DNA from: a virus
Length of the DNA: 49,429 bases
IMG/VR virus record: IMGVR_UViG_3300025082_000011
Coordinates: 1 to 49,429 of that record
Strand: one strand, 5' to 3'
The position numbers and the translations under genes are program-made. Of the stretch, positions 12,271 through 21,265 are shown one piece after another. Position 1 is the first letter of the stretch. Each line of letters begins with the position of its first letter. A model generated the notes under the pieces. That model ran no database searches. It had not been told where the DNA came from and was given only the letters and a program-made list of their open reading frames with translations.

Positions 12271-13762
12271 CTACAATCTGCGCCATCTCGCCCGTCCATG
12301 TCTCGTCATCGAACGAAGATGAGGCATCTGCTACAAACGAATACGCGCTATGGACCCCCTCTAAAGTGTCTAAGAACTTCACGTACTGTTGTGCTTTATC
12401 AATTTTCCCAGCTTTGCTTGGGTTAGAATACTCGGTAATAAATATAGGAACCCCGCCTTGCGGGTATAGTCTCCAACTCTGGCCCCCGCCCACGTTATAT
12501 ATATCAGCCTCGTGCTGCCAATAAGAATGACAACAGAGGAAATCCGCTTCGTTCACGGCGTCCCGCGCCTGATTGAAGAACTGCATGGCGTCGTACCTGA
12601 AGTCGTCTATCGCTGGCCCGGGGCTTAGTCCCGGCCATCCGAAGAGAGCTCCCGGCATACGGCCTAGAAAGTGGTCACGAACCTCTAGCCAGAACCGCGA
12701 GAAGCCCTCGCCGTCACACCAAGGGCCGTTAGGCTGGCATCCTTCTATTTTTAGATTAGGCTCATTGTGTATCTCGTAGTGCATCACGCCTTTATCATAC
12801 CACTTTTGGACATCTTGCCCTACATCGTGCACGAACTGTGCCACGGTGGAGCCCGGCCCCATTTTGGACATCATGCGGACCATGAAGAACATGTCCGGGT
12901 TGATAGCCTTCAATACATCCACACTATCTGCCGACTCATTACTCAGAGACTTGTATGCTTCGATGCGCCCCGCCTTTATCATCTCAACTATGTGCGGTAG
13001 GACAGCTACGCTGTGCCCCCAACAAGAATCTGCACTACCGTGCAATCCACACAGAACACCCCCCGTGACGCCCCCAGACGGCTTGTACGGGACGGGAGCA
13101 GGGTTATGCTCTCTTACTACCTTAACTCCGGGGTAATGCTGTCCAAACCACTCCTCTGCGCCCTTGTGTACACCATGTAGTATAACTATACGGCTATCTA
13201 AGTCGCCCAGCCCGGCGTCGTCGTAGGAGAAGCCAATCGTTGACCTGTCCTCGTACGCCCCTCGGGCTACGTTGGCGAACTCACCTATACTGGAGCTCGA
13301 GTCAAGCAGGTGGTAAACACGGGCGAACTGTGTGCGTGGTGCACCCCTCATTGCCACCACCTCCAGTAATCGTGCCTCGGCCTCACGTCGGCGAGTGAGC
13401 GCATCCAACCTCTTGCCCCCGGCATGGTCCATACGCCTCAGAAGATGCGCAGCCCCTTCAATATCACCTGAATTGAAAAGCTCCACGACGTTTTGAGTAC
13501 CCCGCAGACCGAGGTTGTAAGAAGCTGATAGTAAGGCAGTGCTTTGTTCGGGGGTGGGGTCTCGGGTAAGCTGCCCGGCGAGGCTTGTGGCGTAACTGCG
13601 GAGGTGGCTTCGTAGTCGTCTTGCGGCCACATCCTCTGTGATGGTTTCGCCTTCATGGCTAGGGCTTCCATATCCGATTGACCACTGGTGATAATCCCAG
13701 TATGCTTTCGGGGCGAACCCCTCCCACCTCTTGATAAATTCAATTGCGTGGTCAGTGACCAT
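12245..13762 (-). CDS. Two-domain lysin: GH24 lysozyme fused to a clan GH-A glycosidase-like domain
   Basis: Residues 3-135 are a phage GH24 muramidase: Glu14 (KRWEGF), Asp23 and Ser28 in YHQWSIGYG (Thr is usual), and the helix SASYNLGLRG. Residues 175-500 look like a TIM-barrel glycosidase of clan GH-A: GLHGSADSCWG, MFFMVRMMSK, HYEIHNEPNL with acid/base Glu334, FLCCHSYW, and FITEYSNPSK with nucleophile Glu444. The first domain would cut peptidoglycan glycan chains; the second could cut another wall or capsular polysaccharide. No signal peptide is seen. It is flanked by small membrane proteins, as in holin-endolysin cassettes. The two-hydrolase fusion is unusual. Confidence 0.75.
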   Translation of the reverse strand: MVTDHAIEFIKRWEGFAPKAYWDYHQWSIGYGSPSHEGETITEDVAARRLRSHLRSYATSLAGQLTRDPTPEQSTALLSASYNLGLRGTQNVVELFNSGDIEGAAHLLRRMDHAGGKRLDALTRRREAEARLLEVVAMRGAPRTQFARVYHLLDSSSSIGEFANVARGAYEDRSTIGFSYDDAGLGDLDSRIVILHGVHKGAEEWFGQHYPGVKVVREHNPAPVPYKPSGGVTGGVLCGLHGSADSCWGHSVAVLPHIVEMIKAGRIEAYKSLSNESADSVDVLKAINPDMFFMVRMMSKMGPGSTVAQFVHDVGQDVQKWYDKGVMHYEIHNEPNLKIEGCQPNGPWCDGEGFSRFWLEVRDHFLGRMPGALFGWPGLSPGPAIDDFRYDAMQFFNQARDAVNEADFLCCHSYWQHEADIYNVGGGQSWRLYPQGGVPIFITEYSNPSKAGKIDKAQQYVKFLDTLEGVHSAYSFVADASSSFDDETWTGEMAQIVGERDGKTA

Positions 13763-13771
13763 ATGAGCAGG

Positions 13772-14002
13772 TTAACCAGCAACCACCGACCATGCACTAA
13801 TTAAACTTGCTACTGCGATTGGAACCATGAGCATTTTCAGCCACTTGATTTCCGTTCTCATTGAAGCCATCTCAACCTTGATTGCCACATAGCTCCTAGT
13901 GAGTTCGGTATAGTCATCATTCAGCTGTCTAATATGAGCCCCAATCCTGCCACATTTCAAAACCTCCCCGTGTTCGTCGTCTGGAACGTACTCTATTGCC
14001 AT
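13772..14002 (-). CDS. XhlA-like membrane protein (76 aa)
   Basis: Start ATG 14002 follows AGAGGAAAAAGC. Residues 18-55 are a likely coiled coil (RIGAHIRQLNDDYTELTR) and residues 56-75 a membrane helix (MLMVPIAVASLISAWSVV). It has the same plan as 12067-12270 but is not an obvious duplicate. It lies directly upstream of the lysin and probably helps lysis or anchors the lysin. Confidence 0.6.
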   Translation of the reverse strand: MAIEYVPDDEHGEVLKCGRIGAHIRQLNDDYTELTRSYVAIKVEMASMRTEIKWLKMLMVPIAVASLISAWSVVAG

Positions 14003-14015
14003 GATGCTTTTTCCT

Positions 14016-14264
14016 CTACCTGTTCCAGTATTCCTGTATCTGCTCTCGCAAAACGTCGCATGCTTCTTCCCGAGTTTGCCCCCCATCTGGTGGCCCGAAC
14101 ATTGTTTCCATCGTCCAACAGAGGTGTGCCTTGTTGAGTTCCATTTCCGCAGGCAATGACTGTATCCGATAAAAGTTCCATGCCGCCACACCTACCAAGG
14201 CTAGACCCACAAGGGCAATCACCGCATCCATAAAGGACGCGGCGTTCTCGGCAGACCTGCTCAC
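14016..14264 (-). CDS. Holin-like membrane protein (82 aa, GTG start)
   Basis: GTG at 14264 overlaps the stop of an 11-residue ORF (GTGA). One membrane helix spans residues 13-32 (DAVIALVGLALVGVAAWNFY), followed by an amphipathic tail with a possible second helix (REEACDVLREQIQEYW). Size and context next to the lysin suggest a holin or accessory, without a family match. Confidence 0.55.
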   Translation of the reverse strand: MSRSAENAASFMDAVIALVGLALVGVAAWNFYRIQSLPAEMELNKAHLCWTMETMFGPPDGGQTREEACDVLREQIQEYWNR

Positions 14265-14296
14265 TTCTTCTTCTTACCCTTCTTCTTGTACGCCAC
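14261..14296 (-). CDS. 11-residue lysine-rich micro-ORF
   Basis: The GTG at 14296 is preceded by GGAGGA (about 4 nt) and encodes MAYKKKGKKKK before TGA, which overlaps the next GTG. It could be a real basic micro-peptide or a translational-coupling leader for the holin-like gene. It is too short to judge by composition. Confidence 0.3.
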   Translation of the reverse strand: MAYKKKGKKKK

Positions 14297-14313
14297 TACT
14301 CCTCCGCTGACGT

Positions 14314-14394
14314 TCACCGCCGCAAGCGCCCGGGCAGGATGACGAACAGGCCGAACAGCAGCACGAAACCGGCCACGCCGTGGATGACGGTCAT
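14314..14394 (-). CDS. 26-residue membrane micro-protein
   Basis: ATG at 14394 overlaps the upstream TGA (ATGA). The product is almost entirely one hydrophobic helix (GVAGFVLLFGLFVILPG) with a basic end (RLRR), so N-out/C-in insertion is expected. It lies between the tail-chaperone-like gene and the lysis group and may be a mini-holin or antiholin. Confidence 0.5.
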   Translation of the reverse strand: MTVIHGVAGFVLLFGLFVILPGRLRR

Positions 14395-14741
14395 GCGGGT
14401 GCGTCAGGCCACACTACATCATCCGCGTCATCGTATGTCTGCGGGATGTCTCTGAGTGCCTGCCGGTAGTCCTCCCAGTCGGTCTGGTCTGCCTCGCTGA
14501 GGGCGGTGTCCGTGACTGCTGTCCAGTCGCTATCGCGCAGCAGCTGGTCGCGCTCAGTGCGCGCATCAATCCACGGCTGCGCGGCATCGAGTTCGGCGCG
14601 CTTTGCGTCAATCTCAGCCCGCGTTGGCTCGGTCTGCACGGTGTCGTGCCAGATAATCGTTTCGCTCTCCGACCCTAGCCCATGCACGCTGGCCGACGCG
14701 CCCGGCCGCAGGACGGCAATTACTTCCGCTGTGTTTGTCAT
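14391..14741 (-). CDS. Tail fibre assembly chaperone-like protein (116 aa)
   Basis: The C-terminal half (ERDQLLRDSDWTAVTDTALS, then YRQALRDIP and VVWPDAPA) is the hallmark of phage tail-fibre assembly / tail chaperone proteins, in which SDWT is followed by YRQALRDIP and WP. ATG 14741 follows GGAG and overlaps the fibre gene stop (ATGA), the usual fibre-chaperone order. It would help fold or trimerise the upstream fibre. Confidence 0.75.
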   Translation of the reverse strand: MTNTAEVIAVLRPGASASVHGLGSESETIIWHDTVQTEPTRAEIDAKRAELDAAQPWIDARTERDQLLRDSDWTAVTDTALSEADQTDWEDYRQALRDIPQTYDDADDVVWPDAPA

Positions 14742-16204
14742 GCTAAAATCTCCATTAACACCATTATGCTCGCTGTTGTTGTGTTGTGACAATATATGGT
14801 CGTGCTGCCGTCTTGATTTCGCCATTGCGGCGTATATGTAGTCGCGGCCGTTGTGTTTGGGCTGTCCACGAAAATCGCCAGCGGCGTCTTTTCACCCGCA
14901 CCGGTGTTCAGCACGACGCCGTATGTCGCGCCGGAGATATTACTCGTTGTTGCGCCTTCCGCAATTGCGCGTTTAAAATCGATGCCCGCCTCATTCGCGG
15001 CCGCCTGCAGTCCGGCGCAGTTCATCATTATGAGTATTTTCGAGCTATCCGCCGACGGCGTAATGGCGGTGGCAGCTGGCCCGCCCATATCTACAAACGA
15101 GCTGCTGGTGGTTGTATCACGCGTGCTGTAGACGGCGCTCACGGAGACCTTCCCAATTTTACCACTAGCCGCGGCCACCGCTTCCCAATTCGGCACGTTG
15201 CCGTTCATCATCAGCGTGTCGTTGTCACTTCCCTTCGCCAATCTTGTCAATACATCCGATGCACGATAATACATATCGCCATCAGCATCTGAGCCTAGCG
15301 TCATCGTTGCATCAGCGATTACCGCACCCGTGCTAATTGTTCCAGACGTAACTGTCCCAATCGTGGTGATGTTCGCTTGTGTGTAGTGTTCACTAGCCGC
15401 GAAATTGGCAAGGCTATCGTGGTCTATGTCTCCATCGACCACAGCACCAGTGCTACCGCTCACGGAAGTTACCGCCCCAGTGGCGGTAGCGGTATACCAA
15501 TTCGTCGCATCAACCGCTATGTACCTGCGGGCACTGCCCGCACTAATCTGGCTGCCGTCTACCGCATTAGGAGAACCTCCATCTATGGCGTCTCCCGTCG
15601 CGGGCCAGACCTGAATAGTCTGAGCCGAATCGTCGTTGATGATAAGTATTTGTAGCCCTGCCACGGCGGTAGGCAACTTCACGCCATCCCCGTTTGTGCC
15701 AACTACAGTGACCCGGTTAATACCCTTTGTTAGTGCCGTTGCATTGCTTTGGTCTTGCGTTGAGTTAGCAGTGATACCATCCGTGACACCCAGTAGCCAT
15801 GTGTTCAAGGATGTATCCACATCTGTAAACGCGCCAGCGGGGTCAGTCCCTAATTCGGTCTGCGTTGCCACAATCTCCCGCTTTACCTGATTAGCCCAAT
15901 TTGCCACGGGCACGAAGTAGATTGTTGCCGCGTCTGCATGGGTAGCCGCCGTAGTGGCATTCGCTCCTCTTGTTGCGGTTGTCAGTGTAGCGCCTGACAC
16001 ACCCGTGAAATGAATCAATTCACTATCTATAAGGCAGTAACCGGGGGCGTTGACACCACTAATCGCGGCCGTGGTCGTAATAGTGGTGACAGAAGTATTA
16101 TGAGACCCGGACAGAACAAGTGATTTCTGGTTTACGTGGTCGCCCAACAAACTCGTATCATTTGCGAGTGCTGCTGGATAATTTGCAGATGTAGTTTCAG
16201 CCAT
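14738..16204 (-). CDS. Tail fibre / receptor-binding-like protein (488 aa)
   Basis: The protein is very rich in Thr, Ser, Ala and Gly and low in charge, with repeated short beta-strand motifs (VSGSTGAVVDGDIDHDSLAN, TIGTVTSGTISTGAVI). These are typical of trimeric fibre shafts. The C-terminal third, from about residue 350 (GKIGKVSVSAVYSTRDTTTS), looks like a beta-sandwich head. The N-terminus may attach to the tail. A fibre-chaperone-like gene follows at once. It probably contacts the host surface. Confidence 0.65.
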   Translation of the reverse strand: MAETTSANYPAALANDTSLLGDHVNQKSLVLSGSHNTSVTTITTTAAISGVNAPGYCLIDSELIHFTGVSGATLTTATRGANATTAATHADAATIYFVPVANWANQVKREIVATQTELGTDPAGAFTDVDTSLNTWLLGVTDGITANSTQDQSNATALTKGINRVTVVGTNGDGVKLPTAVAGLQILIINDDSAQTIQVWPATGDAIDGGSPNAVDGSQISAGSARRYIAVDATNWYTATATGAVTSVSGSTGAVVDGDIDHDSLANFAASEHYTQANITTIGTVTSGTISTGAVIADATMTLGSDADGDMYYRASDVLTRLAKGSDNDTLMMNGNVPNWEAVAAASGKIGKVSVSAVYSTRDTTTSSSFVDMGGPAATAITPSADSSKILIMMNCAGLQAAANEAGIDFKRAIAEGATTSNISGATYGVVLNTGAGEKTPLAIFVDSPNTTAATTYTPQWRNQDGSTTIYCHNTTTASIMVLMEILA

Positions 16205-16213
16205 GTTTCTCTC

Positions 16214-18337
16214 CTAAATCAAGTTTGTCCAAGAACCTGCTTCTCGTGCCTGCATCTTCGACGTAGTAGTATTATAAATCATCATTCCATTACTAGCGGT
16301 AAGGGCATCCCGCTCCGTGCTCGTAACACTTGGCATTTGCACATACTCACCAGTCACCTGTGTTTTGTCGGCACCAGCACCTATGCGCAGACCGTTCTGT
16401 TTGTCCCAACTGAGGTAGTCCCCTAGTTCGCCAAGCCCAATGCCAATATCATCCGTGCCAGCGTAGTCTAAGAAACCATCCAGTTTTCCAAAGCGCCCGT
16501 ATGCCGTGTAATCAGTAGCTCCCGGCCCTTCACGCCGTACAACCGAAAGGTATGGGCCTTGTGTCGCCGTACCCTCCAACTGAACCCAGCCGCCGAAGGC
16601 ACTCCAACCCGTACCGCCGAAAGCCATAGTGCTTTTCCCGAACTGACAGAGTTTTCCGTCGCTGAAAGGTGTTTGGGCGAAATCATATATACCGCCGAAG
16701 TTCACCTGCTTGGTCCCCCATAGTGCCATACCCCACCCATATTTACTATCCAAACCACCGAACACAGTAAAGGCGCTCTCCGTAAGCTCCACGCCCGCCT
16801 CGTTCTCGCCCCACATGGCAGGGCGGCTCTCAACACTTGCGAGGCCACGCGTGATTATGCTTTCTCCTGCTTCGTATGCGAACGCCCCGGTACTCTCGAG
16901 GTCTCGCGATACGGTGTACCGGTAGCCACCAGTAATCGCACTACCCGAATTTGTAACTCGCATCCACTCTGTTCTGGAGGCATCTGGGGACATGTACACC
17001 ATCCCGTTCCGCTTGATAGCGTTAGAGGAGACATCTATCGTCAGGGCATCTGCCGCCACCTCTGCTATCAGTACATCCGAGGCGTCATTCACAATGAATG
17101 TGCCAGAGGTGGAGGTTTGTACACTTGTTTCCGTGACGTGCGTTTTTAGTAGCCCCCGCACGGTGGCATTCTGGAACTCGGCATGACCATTGGCACCATT
17201 GAGCGCAAATCCTGACACGCCTTCCGAAAAATTACTGCTCTTGACTATCTTGTTGCCACCATCAATAATAATGTTCGGCGCCTCAGAGCCAACCGTAATC
17301 TTCTCGTTGTCAGCGTCTAGAACAACACCCGTGGCAGTTAGTGTGTCTCCGCTAACTGTCCAGCCACCTATGACACCTGACGTGGCGGTTATCAGGCCAC
17401 GGGCATCTACCTGCGCAAACTCAGCAGTACCGTCAGCATTAATCTTAAAGCCCGCACTACCCGTAGAGAAGTTGGACGATTGCACATACTGGTCTGCCGC
17501 TAGGCTACCAGTTGTTATCTTACCCGCTGCTACGTCGCTGATTTTTGCAGTAGTGATGGTTGCGTCAGCGATTTCTGCGTTAGTTATAGTCGCGTCTTGA
17601 ATGTTCGTCTTGCTAATTTGAAGGTGGGGGTGCAGGTGATTGGGACTCGCGAACGCCTCTAGTGTATTGACCCTAGTCTGTAACAGTTCTATTTTGTCTA
17701 GTAATTCTTTTGCGGTAGCCATGTCTAACCCCAGCTCCAGCGGGTCAACACCCAGAGAGAAGGCAAACGGACCACCGATAATCCTAAAGGTGTCAATGTT
17801 TGCCCTAATCCACTGTTCCAGTAATAGTTCATCCAGTACTGTTGTGTCGCTGACGTCCAGTACCGTGTAACCCATGCGCTCCATGACGTCTCGCTGGTTA
17901 TCGTCTCGCCGGGTAGCCTCAAGGCTTTGATGCCATCTCCAACCCTGTACACGCACAACAAGATGGCGCGTGAAGAATATAAAGTCTGCAACCATACCGC
18001 CGAGAAACACCCTGCCACCCATGAGGGAGCTCTGGAAATCAAAGTCAGCACCCGGAACATAACGCCTGCGTACAAGCGCTTGGTAGAAAACCCGTTCCGG
18101 TAATGTGCCCCGTATATTCTGTGCCGCCCGTTGTTCAAGCGGGTCTCCGCCAACAACCTGCCTGCGGGGACCACGGCGGTGAAGAACCAGCTTGTCGTCA
18201 GTAACGTCAATAGGGGTGACGAACTTATACTGCCGAAGCTGTAGCGGCCTTTCTTCTGGCTGTTTACGCTTCTTGATGTGGCGCAGTATTGTTCTACTGG
18301 GCTTATAGAAGGGAATAAGAGCAGGTCTTTTAGCCAC
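16214..18337 (-). CDS. Tail fibre/tip protein with N-terminal degenerate nuclease-like domain
   Basis: Residues 75-175 follow the VSR/DUF559 nuclease fold: GTLPERVFYQAL, DFDFQSSLMGG, MVADFIFF (Asp118), LVVRVQGWRWH and MGYTVLDV. The position that is Glu in active relatives (IEVDG) is Arg129 and the next acidic position is Gln131, so catalysis is probably lost. Residues 215-235 are a coiled coil. From 240 on come repeats of fibre type (ITNAEIADATITTAKISDVA) and phage-tip-like segments (GVIGGWTVSGDTL), ending with a C-terminal TASNGMMIYNTTTSKM trimer region. It would form a fibre or spike on the tail hub; the nuclease-like fold probably serves as an attachment domain. Confidence 0.65.
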   Translation of the reverse strand: MAKRPALIPFYKPSRTILRHIKKRKQPEERPLQLRQYKFVTPIDVTDDKLVLHRRGPRRQVVGGDPLEQRAAQNIRGTLPERVFYQALVRRRYVPGADFDFQSSLMGGRVFLGGMVADFIFFTRHLVVRVQGWRWHQSLEATRRDDNQRDVMERMGYTVLDVSDTTVLDELLLEQWIRANIDTFRIIGGPFAFSLGVDPLELGLDMATAKELLDKIELLQTRVNTLEAFASPNHLHPHLQISKTNIQDATITNAEIADATITTAKISDVAAGKITTGSLAADQYVQSSNFSTGSAGFKINADGTAEFAQVDARGLITATSGVIGGWTVSGDTLTATGVVLDADNEKITVGSEAPNIIIDGGNKIVKSSNFSEGVSGFALNGANGHAEFQNATVRGLLKTHVTETSVQTSTSGTFIVNDASDVLIAEVAADALTIDVSSNAIKRNGMVYMSPDASRTEWMRVTNSGSAITGGYRYTVSRDLESTGAFAYEAGESIITRGLASVESRPAMWGENEAGVELTESAFTVFGGLDSKYGWGMALWGTKQVNFGGIYDFAQTPFSDGKLCQFGKSTMAFGGTGWSAFGGWVQLEGTATQGPYLSVVRREGPGATDYTAYGRFGKLDGFLDYAGTDDIGIGLGELGDYLSWDKQNGLRIGAGADKTQVTGEYVQMPSVTSTERDALTASNGMMIYNTTTSKMQAREAGSWTNLI

Positions 18338-18338
18338 A

Positions 18339-20174
18339 CTAGCCCACCTCCACCAGACTTACGCGCACCCGGTGCTCTACGTCGTTGTCTTCGTGGCGTG
18401 CCCGGGCCACCTCGGATACGCTGCTCACGTACACAGTCTTGCTCTCGTTAAGAACGGTGGTGAAGGCCACCGGCGCCGTGCTGGCACGCGCTGTCTGAAT
18501 CTCGCCAATAATATCTTCGGCGTCCTTGTTGCTACCCAGCCCGGCATACGTACCATCTGAGGCCGCAATAATGTCAAAGGAATAACCGTAAGCTACGTCC
18601 GGGCGCATAATATACTTGATGTGGTAGCCCTTCAGTGCCGGGCTATGGTCCGTGTCATCCGTGGACATATCGAACTGTAGCTGTATCTTCTTGAACTCCA
18701 CCGAGCTGGAGAACTGTAGCACCTGTGTCGGGCTACTGTTCACCGTGCCAAGAGTGGCGAAACCCCCATCGTCCAAGGAATACTTCACCACAATGGTGGT
18801 CGCCGGGCTACTCGCGGAACAGTTGTCTGTTTCTACCATAATCTCTCTGGCCGACTTGGTGACACGCTCGAAGCCCATCGTGTGATAAGACGTGAACAGG
18901 GAGTGGGTACCGCTGGTCTTGAAGTTGGCGTGGGCTAGTTCGGACAAGGACTGTAACTCTATGTACCCAGTCACATCAGACGCCGCATCCACGTTGTACC
19001 AGAGGAAGTCGTTGTCGGTATCTATCGCCAGCATGGAGATAGTACCTGACCCGTCGGTAATGGGGTCATACAACTTGTGCCAGCCCACGCCATCATAAGC
19101 TAGAATAGATTCTGTGTAAGTTGATTCGTTGGTTCTTGCCGAGCAGTAAAGGAAAGCGCCCCGGGCTGTGAAGTTCTTGAAGTTGCCGTACTGTGTGAAC
19201 GGGAATGTGTCAGTCAGGCGGGGAGGGCTTACATCAAGCAGTGTCGCTCCTGTCCAGCGGTAAACCCGGTGCCGAATGGGAAACCACAAGGCGCCCATCC
19301 AGTTCACCAAGCTGTTGAAGTTGTCACTGTGCACCTCTGTTCCAAAGTTGAGTACCCGCTTGGCCGTGAAACCCTCATCGTTATTGACAATCCACAGACC
19401 ATCGGTTCGCGCTGCGTACAGGGCATTACTAAAGCTGGTCAGTGCCGTCACCCCGCTCCCCGGGGGTCCCACATGCACGACGGCCGTGTCTGTCGCACCA
19501 GCACCCTCAAGGTCCGATAAATCCACCTGACTAGCATAGTGTAAGAAGTTCTTATCACGTTCTGTAAACCACACGTAACCACCGTGAATAGCGGAGTGCT
19601 TGAAATCTGTAGCAGCAGCATCAACACCAGCGTCAGACCAAGTATCTGCACCACCCGAGGCAGATTCCTGTATTCGCGCTGAGGTGGGGGACACAAAGAT
19701 GTTGGTCCCGTTCGTCATTAGGTTATTAATAGCCCCAGAGTAGACACTGGCCCAAGTGCCAGCCGCCCCAGCACCGCCCGGGGTGAACTTCCTTACCCCG
19801 CTACCAGACTCGCTGCCCCACGTGTACCAGCTACCCCCGAAGTTTATACCGCCGTCCTTGATACTCTCGCCGGTCTCGGAACTAACCGGCTGTGTCATAA
19901 GCATGGCGAGGTCAGGCTGCCGGGTATCTATACTACCCGCCGTGCGCTCGTATGCCATTCCGTCGGTGAACCGGTGAAAGCCGAAACCGTGCCTGAAGTC
20001 CACCTGTGAAAGTGTCTGGAATAAACCTAGCTCAGAGAAGGCAATGGATGCCCCCGCCGGGGTAGCGCCGCGGGGCGCAAAATCTACCACATCCCGCCGC
20101 GTCCACGAACTGATGTCGATGCGGTAAGGAATGTCATTGAGAACTACATCACAATCTATTCCAACTATTGCCAT
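18339..20174 (-). CDS. Tail tubular/hub beta-propeller-like protein (611 aa)
   Basis: Repeated short modules (GGSWYTWGSES, GGYVWFTERDK, NALYAARTDGLWIVN, GALWFPIRHRVYRW, GAFLYCSARTNES) have the spacing of propeller blades. This resembles gp12-like nozzle proteins of podoviruses. It lies between the adaptor gene and the fibre gene, ends 2 nt before the next ATG, and overlaps the adaptor stop. A structural role in the short tail is inferred. Confidence 0.6.
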   Translation of the reverse strand: MAIVGIDCDVVLNDIPYRIDISSWTRRDVVDFAPRGATPAGASIAFSELGLFQTLSQVDFRHGFGFHRFTDGMAYERTAGSIDTRQPDLAMLMTQPVSSETGESIKDGGINFGGSWYTWGSESGSGVRKFTPGGAGAAGTWASVYSGAINNLMTNGTNIFVSPTSARIQESASGGADTWSDAGVDAAATDFKHSAIHGGYVWFTERDKNFLHYASQVDLSDLEGAGATDTAVVHVGPPGSGVTALTSFSNALYAARTDGLWIVNNDEGFTAKRVLNFGTEVHSDNFNSLVNWMGALWFPIRHRVYRWTGATLLDVSPPRLTDTFPFTQYGNFKNFTARGAFLYCSARTNESTYTESILAYDGVGWHKLYDPITDGSGTISMLAIDTDNDFLWYNVDAASDVTGYIELQSLSELAHANFKTSGTHSLFTSYHTMGFERVTKSAREIMVETDNCSASSPATTIVVKYSLDDGGFATLGTVNSSPTQVLQFSSSVEFKKIQLQFDMSTDDTDHSPALKGYHIKYIMRPDVAYGYSFDIIAASDGTYAGLGSNKDAEDIIGEIQTARASTAPVAFTTVLNESKTVYVSSVSEVARARHEDNDVEHRVRVSLVEVG

Positions 20175-21265
20175 TAGAAGGGATATTCTGCGGGTGTATC
20201 AACCACAGTCTCCTGCTCAATCCACATCGTGGACTTGGGTAATCTAAATTTATTCTGAAGTTTATAGACCTCAGCCATACTCTCGTACATCTGCTGTAAG
20301 TAACGGTGGCGTGCTGTGTCAGTGCGGCTGTCACCGATACGGCTGGCGTGAAGATATGCCAACGCCTTGCGTATAATGTACTCTCTGGGTATCACGGTGG
20401 TACCGCTATCTGTCGTCAGGCGGGCTGGTTTAGCCACATATACCACCCGTAAAGAGTGGCCTGCATGTGCGGAGTAGCGGCTGGTCAGGTAGGTAGTGGC
20501 GGGCCAGAAGGTCTGGTCGAAACGAGCGGCCACAACCCGGTGCCAGTCTGCTACTTCCTCGGTAATATCCTTTATGACGTACTTGGATGTACTATCGGTG
20601 TTAGTGGTCCACGTAGGTACAGTCAATGCGGTGGCGCTGTTACCAGAGATAGTGCGGTTCTGTCCTTTACCTGTACCATCATATATAGCTACCTGCATGT
20701 TTGCAAACGCATCGGTCGTCCAGCTTTTAGTGCTATCTGTCAAGGTAGTGGTACTCTCGTGGCTCGATACAGTACCTTTATCTTTCTCGTTTACCGACTC
20801 GAGCCACATCGACAGCACATAATAGGGTGTGCCGGGAAGCGAATATTCAAGCGTGTCTGCCGTGAGCGCTGTGGTCTCGTCAGTAGTTACTTCAAAGAAC
20901 TCAGGGAACCCATCCTCAATAGCGGAGTTTATAGCGTCGTGTATCTGGTCGGCGGTAAAGCCGCTGTGGATTTCATACGTAGTACCGCTACCGGAGGCAC
21001 TACCTAAAGCTGGCAACCATGTTATGGTGCTACTTGAGTTGGCGAAATCGTTGATTAGACGCACAGAACCGGCAGACGTCAGATACAGATAAGAACCGTT
21101 CCACACATCATCCGCCTGCTTTAAGCGGGTGGTATCGACTAACGTGGTCGTACTTCCGGTGGCAGTCGATGTACCGCTTGTGCCCACGCGCTGGAAGAAC
21201 TCCATCCCCAGACGACGACAGAGCTCGTGCCTTAAGTCACTGCGGGTTACGGTAGGCTCTGCCAT
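20174..21265 (-). CDS. Head-tail adaptor-like protein with duplicated beta inserts
   Basis: The helical parts (DLRHELCRRLGMEFFQR, FTADQIHDAINSAIEDG and REYIIRKALAYLHASRIGD) resemble connector/adaptor proteins just after the portal ring. Two related Thr/Ser-rich inserts lie at about residues 30-100 and 165-232, with the common pattern TTL-D-T...W...G...I...YxI. These look like duplicated beta-domains exposed on the virion. Position after capsid and before tail hub supports the call. Start and stop overlap neighbours (TAATG). Confidence 0.6.
   Translation of the reverse strand: MAEPTVTRSDLRHELCRRLGMEFFQRVGTSGTSTATGSTTTLVDTTRLKQADDVWNGSYLYLTSAGSVRLINDFANSSSTITWLPALGSASGSGTTYEIHSGFTADQIHDAINSAIEDGFPEFFEVTTDETTALTADTLEYSLPGTPYYVLSMWLESVNEKDKGTVSSHESTTTLTDSTKSWTTDAFANMQVAIYDGTGKGQNRTISGNSATALTVPTWTTNTDSTSKYVIKDITEEVADWHRVVAARFDQTFWPATTYLTSRYSAHAGHSLRVVYVAKPARLTTDSGTTVIPREYIIRKALAYLHASRIGDSRTDTARHRYLQQMYESMAEVYKLQNKFRLPKSTMWIEQETVVDTPAEYPF

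Noticed and set aside
13772-14191. 139-residue ORF including 13772-14002
   Set aside because: The extra N-terminal part is a frame-shadow of the 82-residue membrane protein; ATG 14002 has its own ribosome-binding site.
14786-20174. Plus-strand ORFs opposite tail genes
   Set aside because: Open antisense frames arise from Ser/Thr/Ala-rich codon bias; no start signals.
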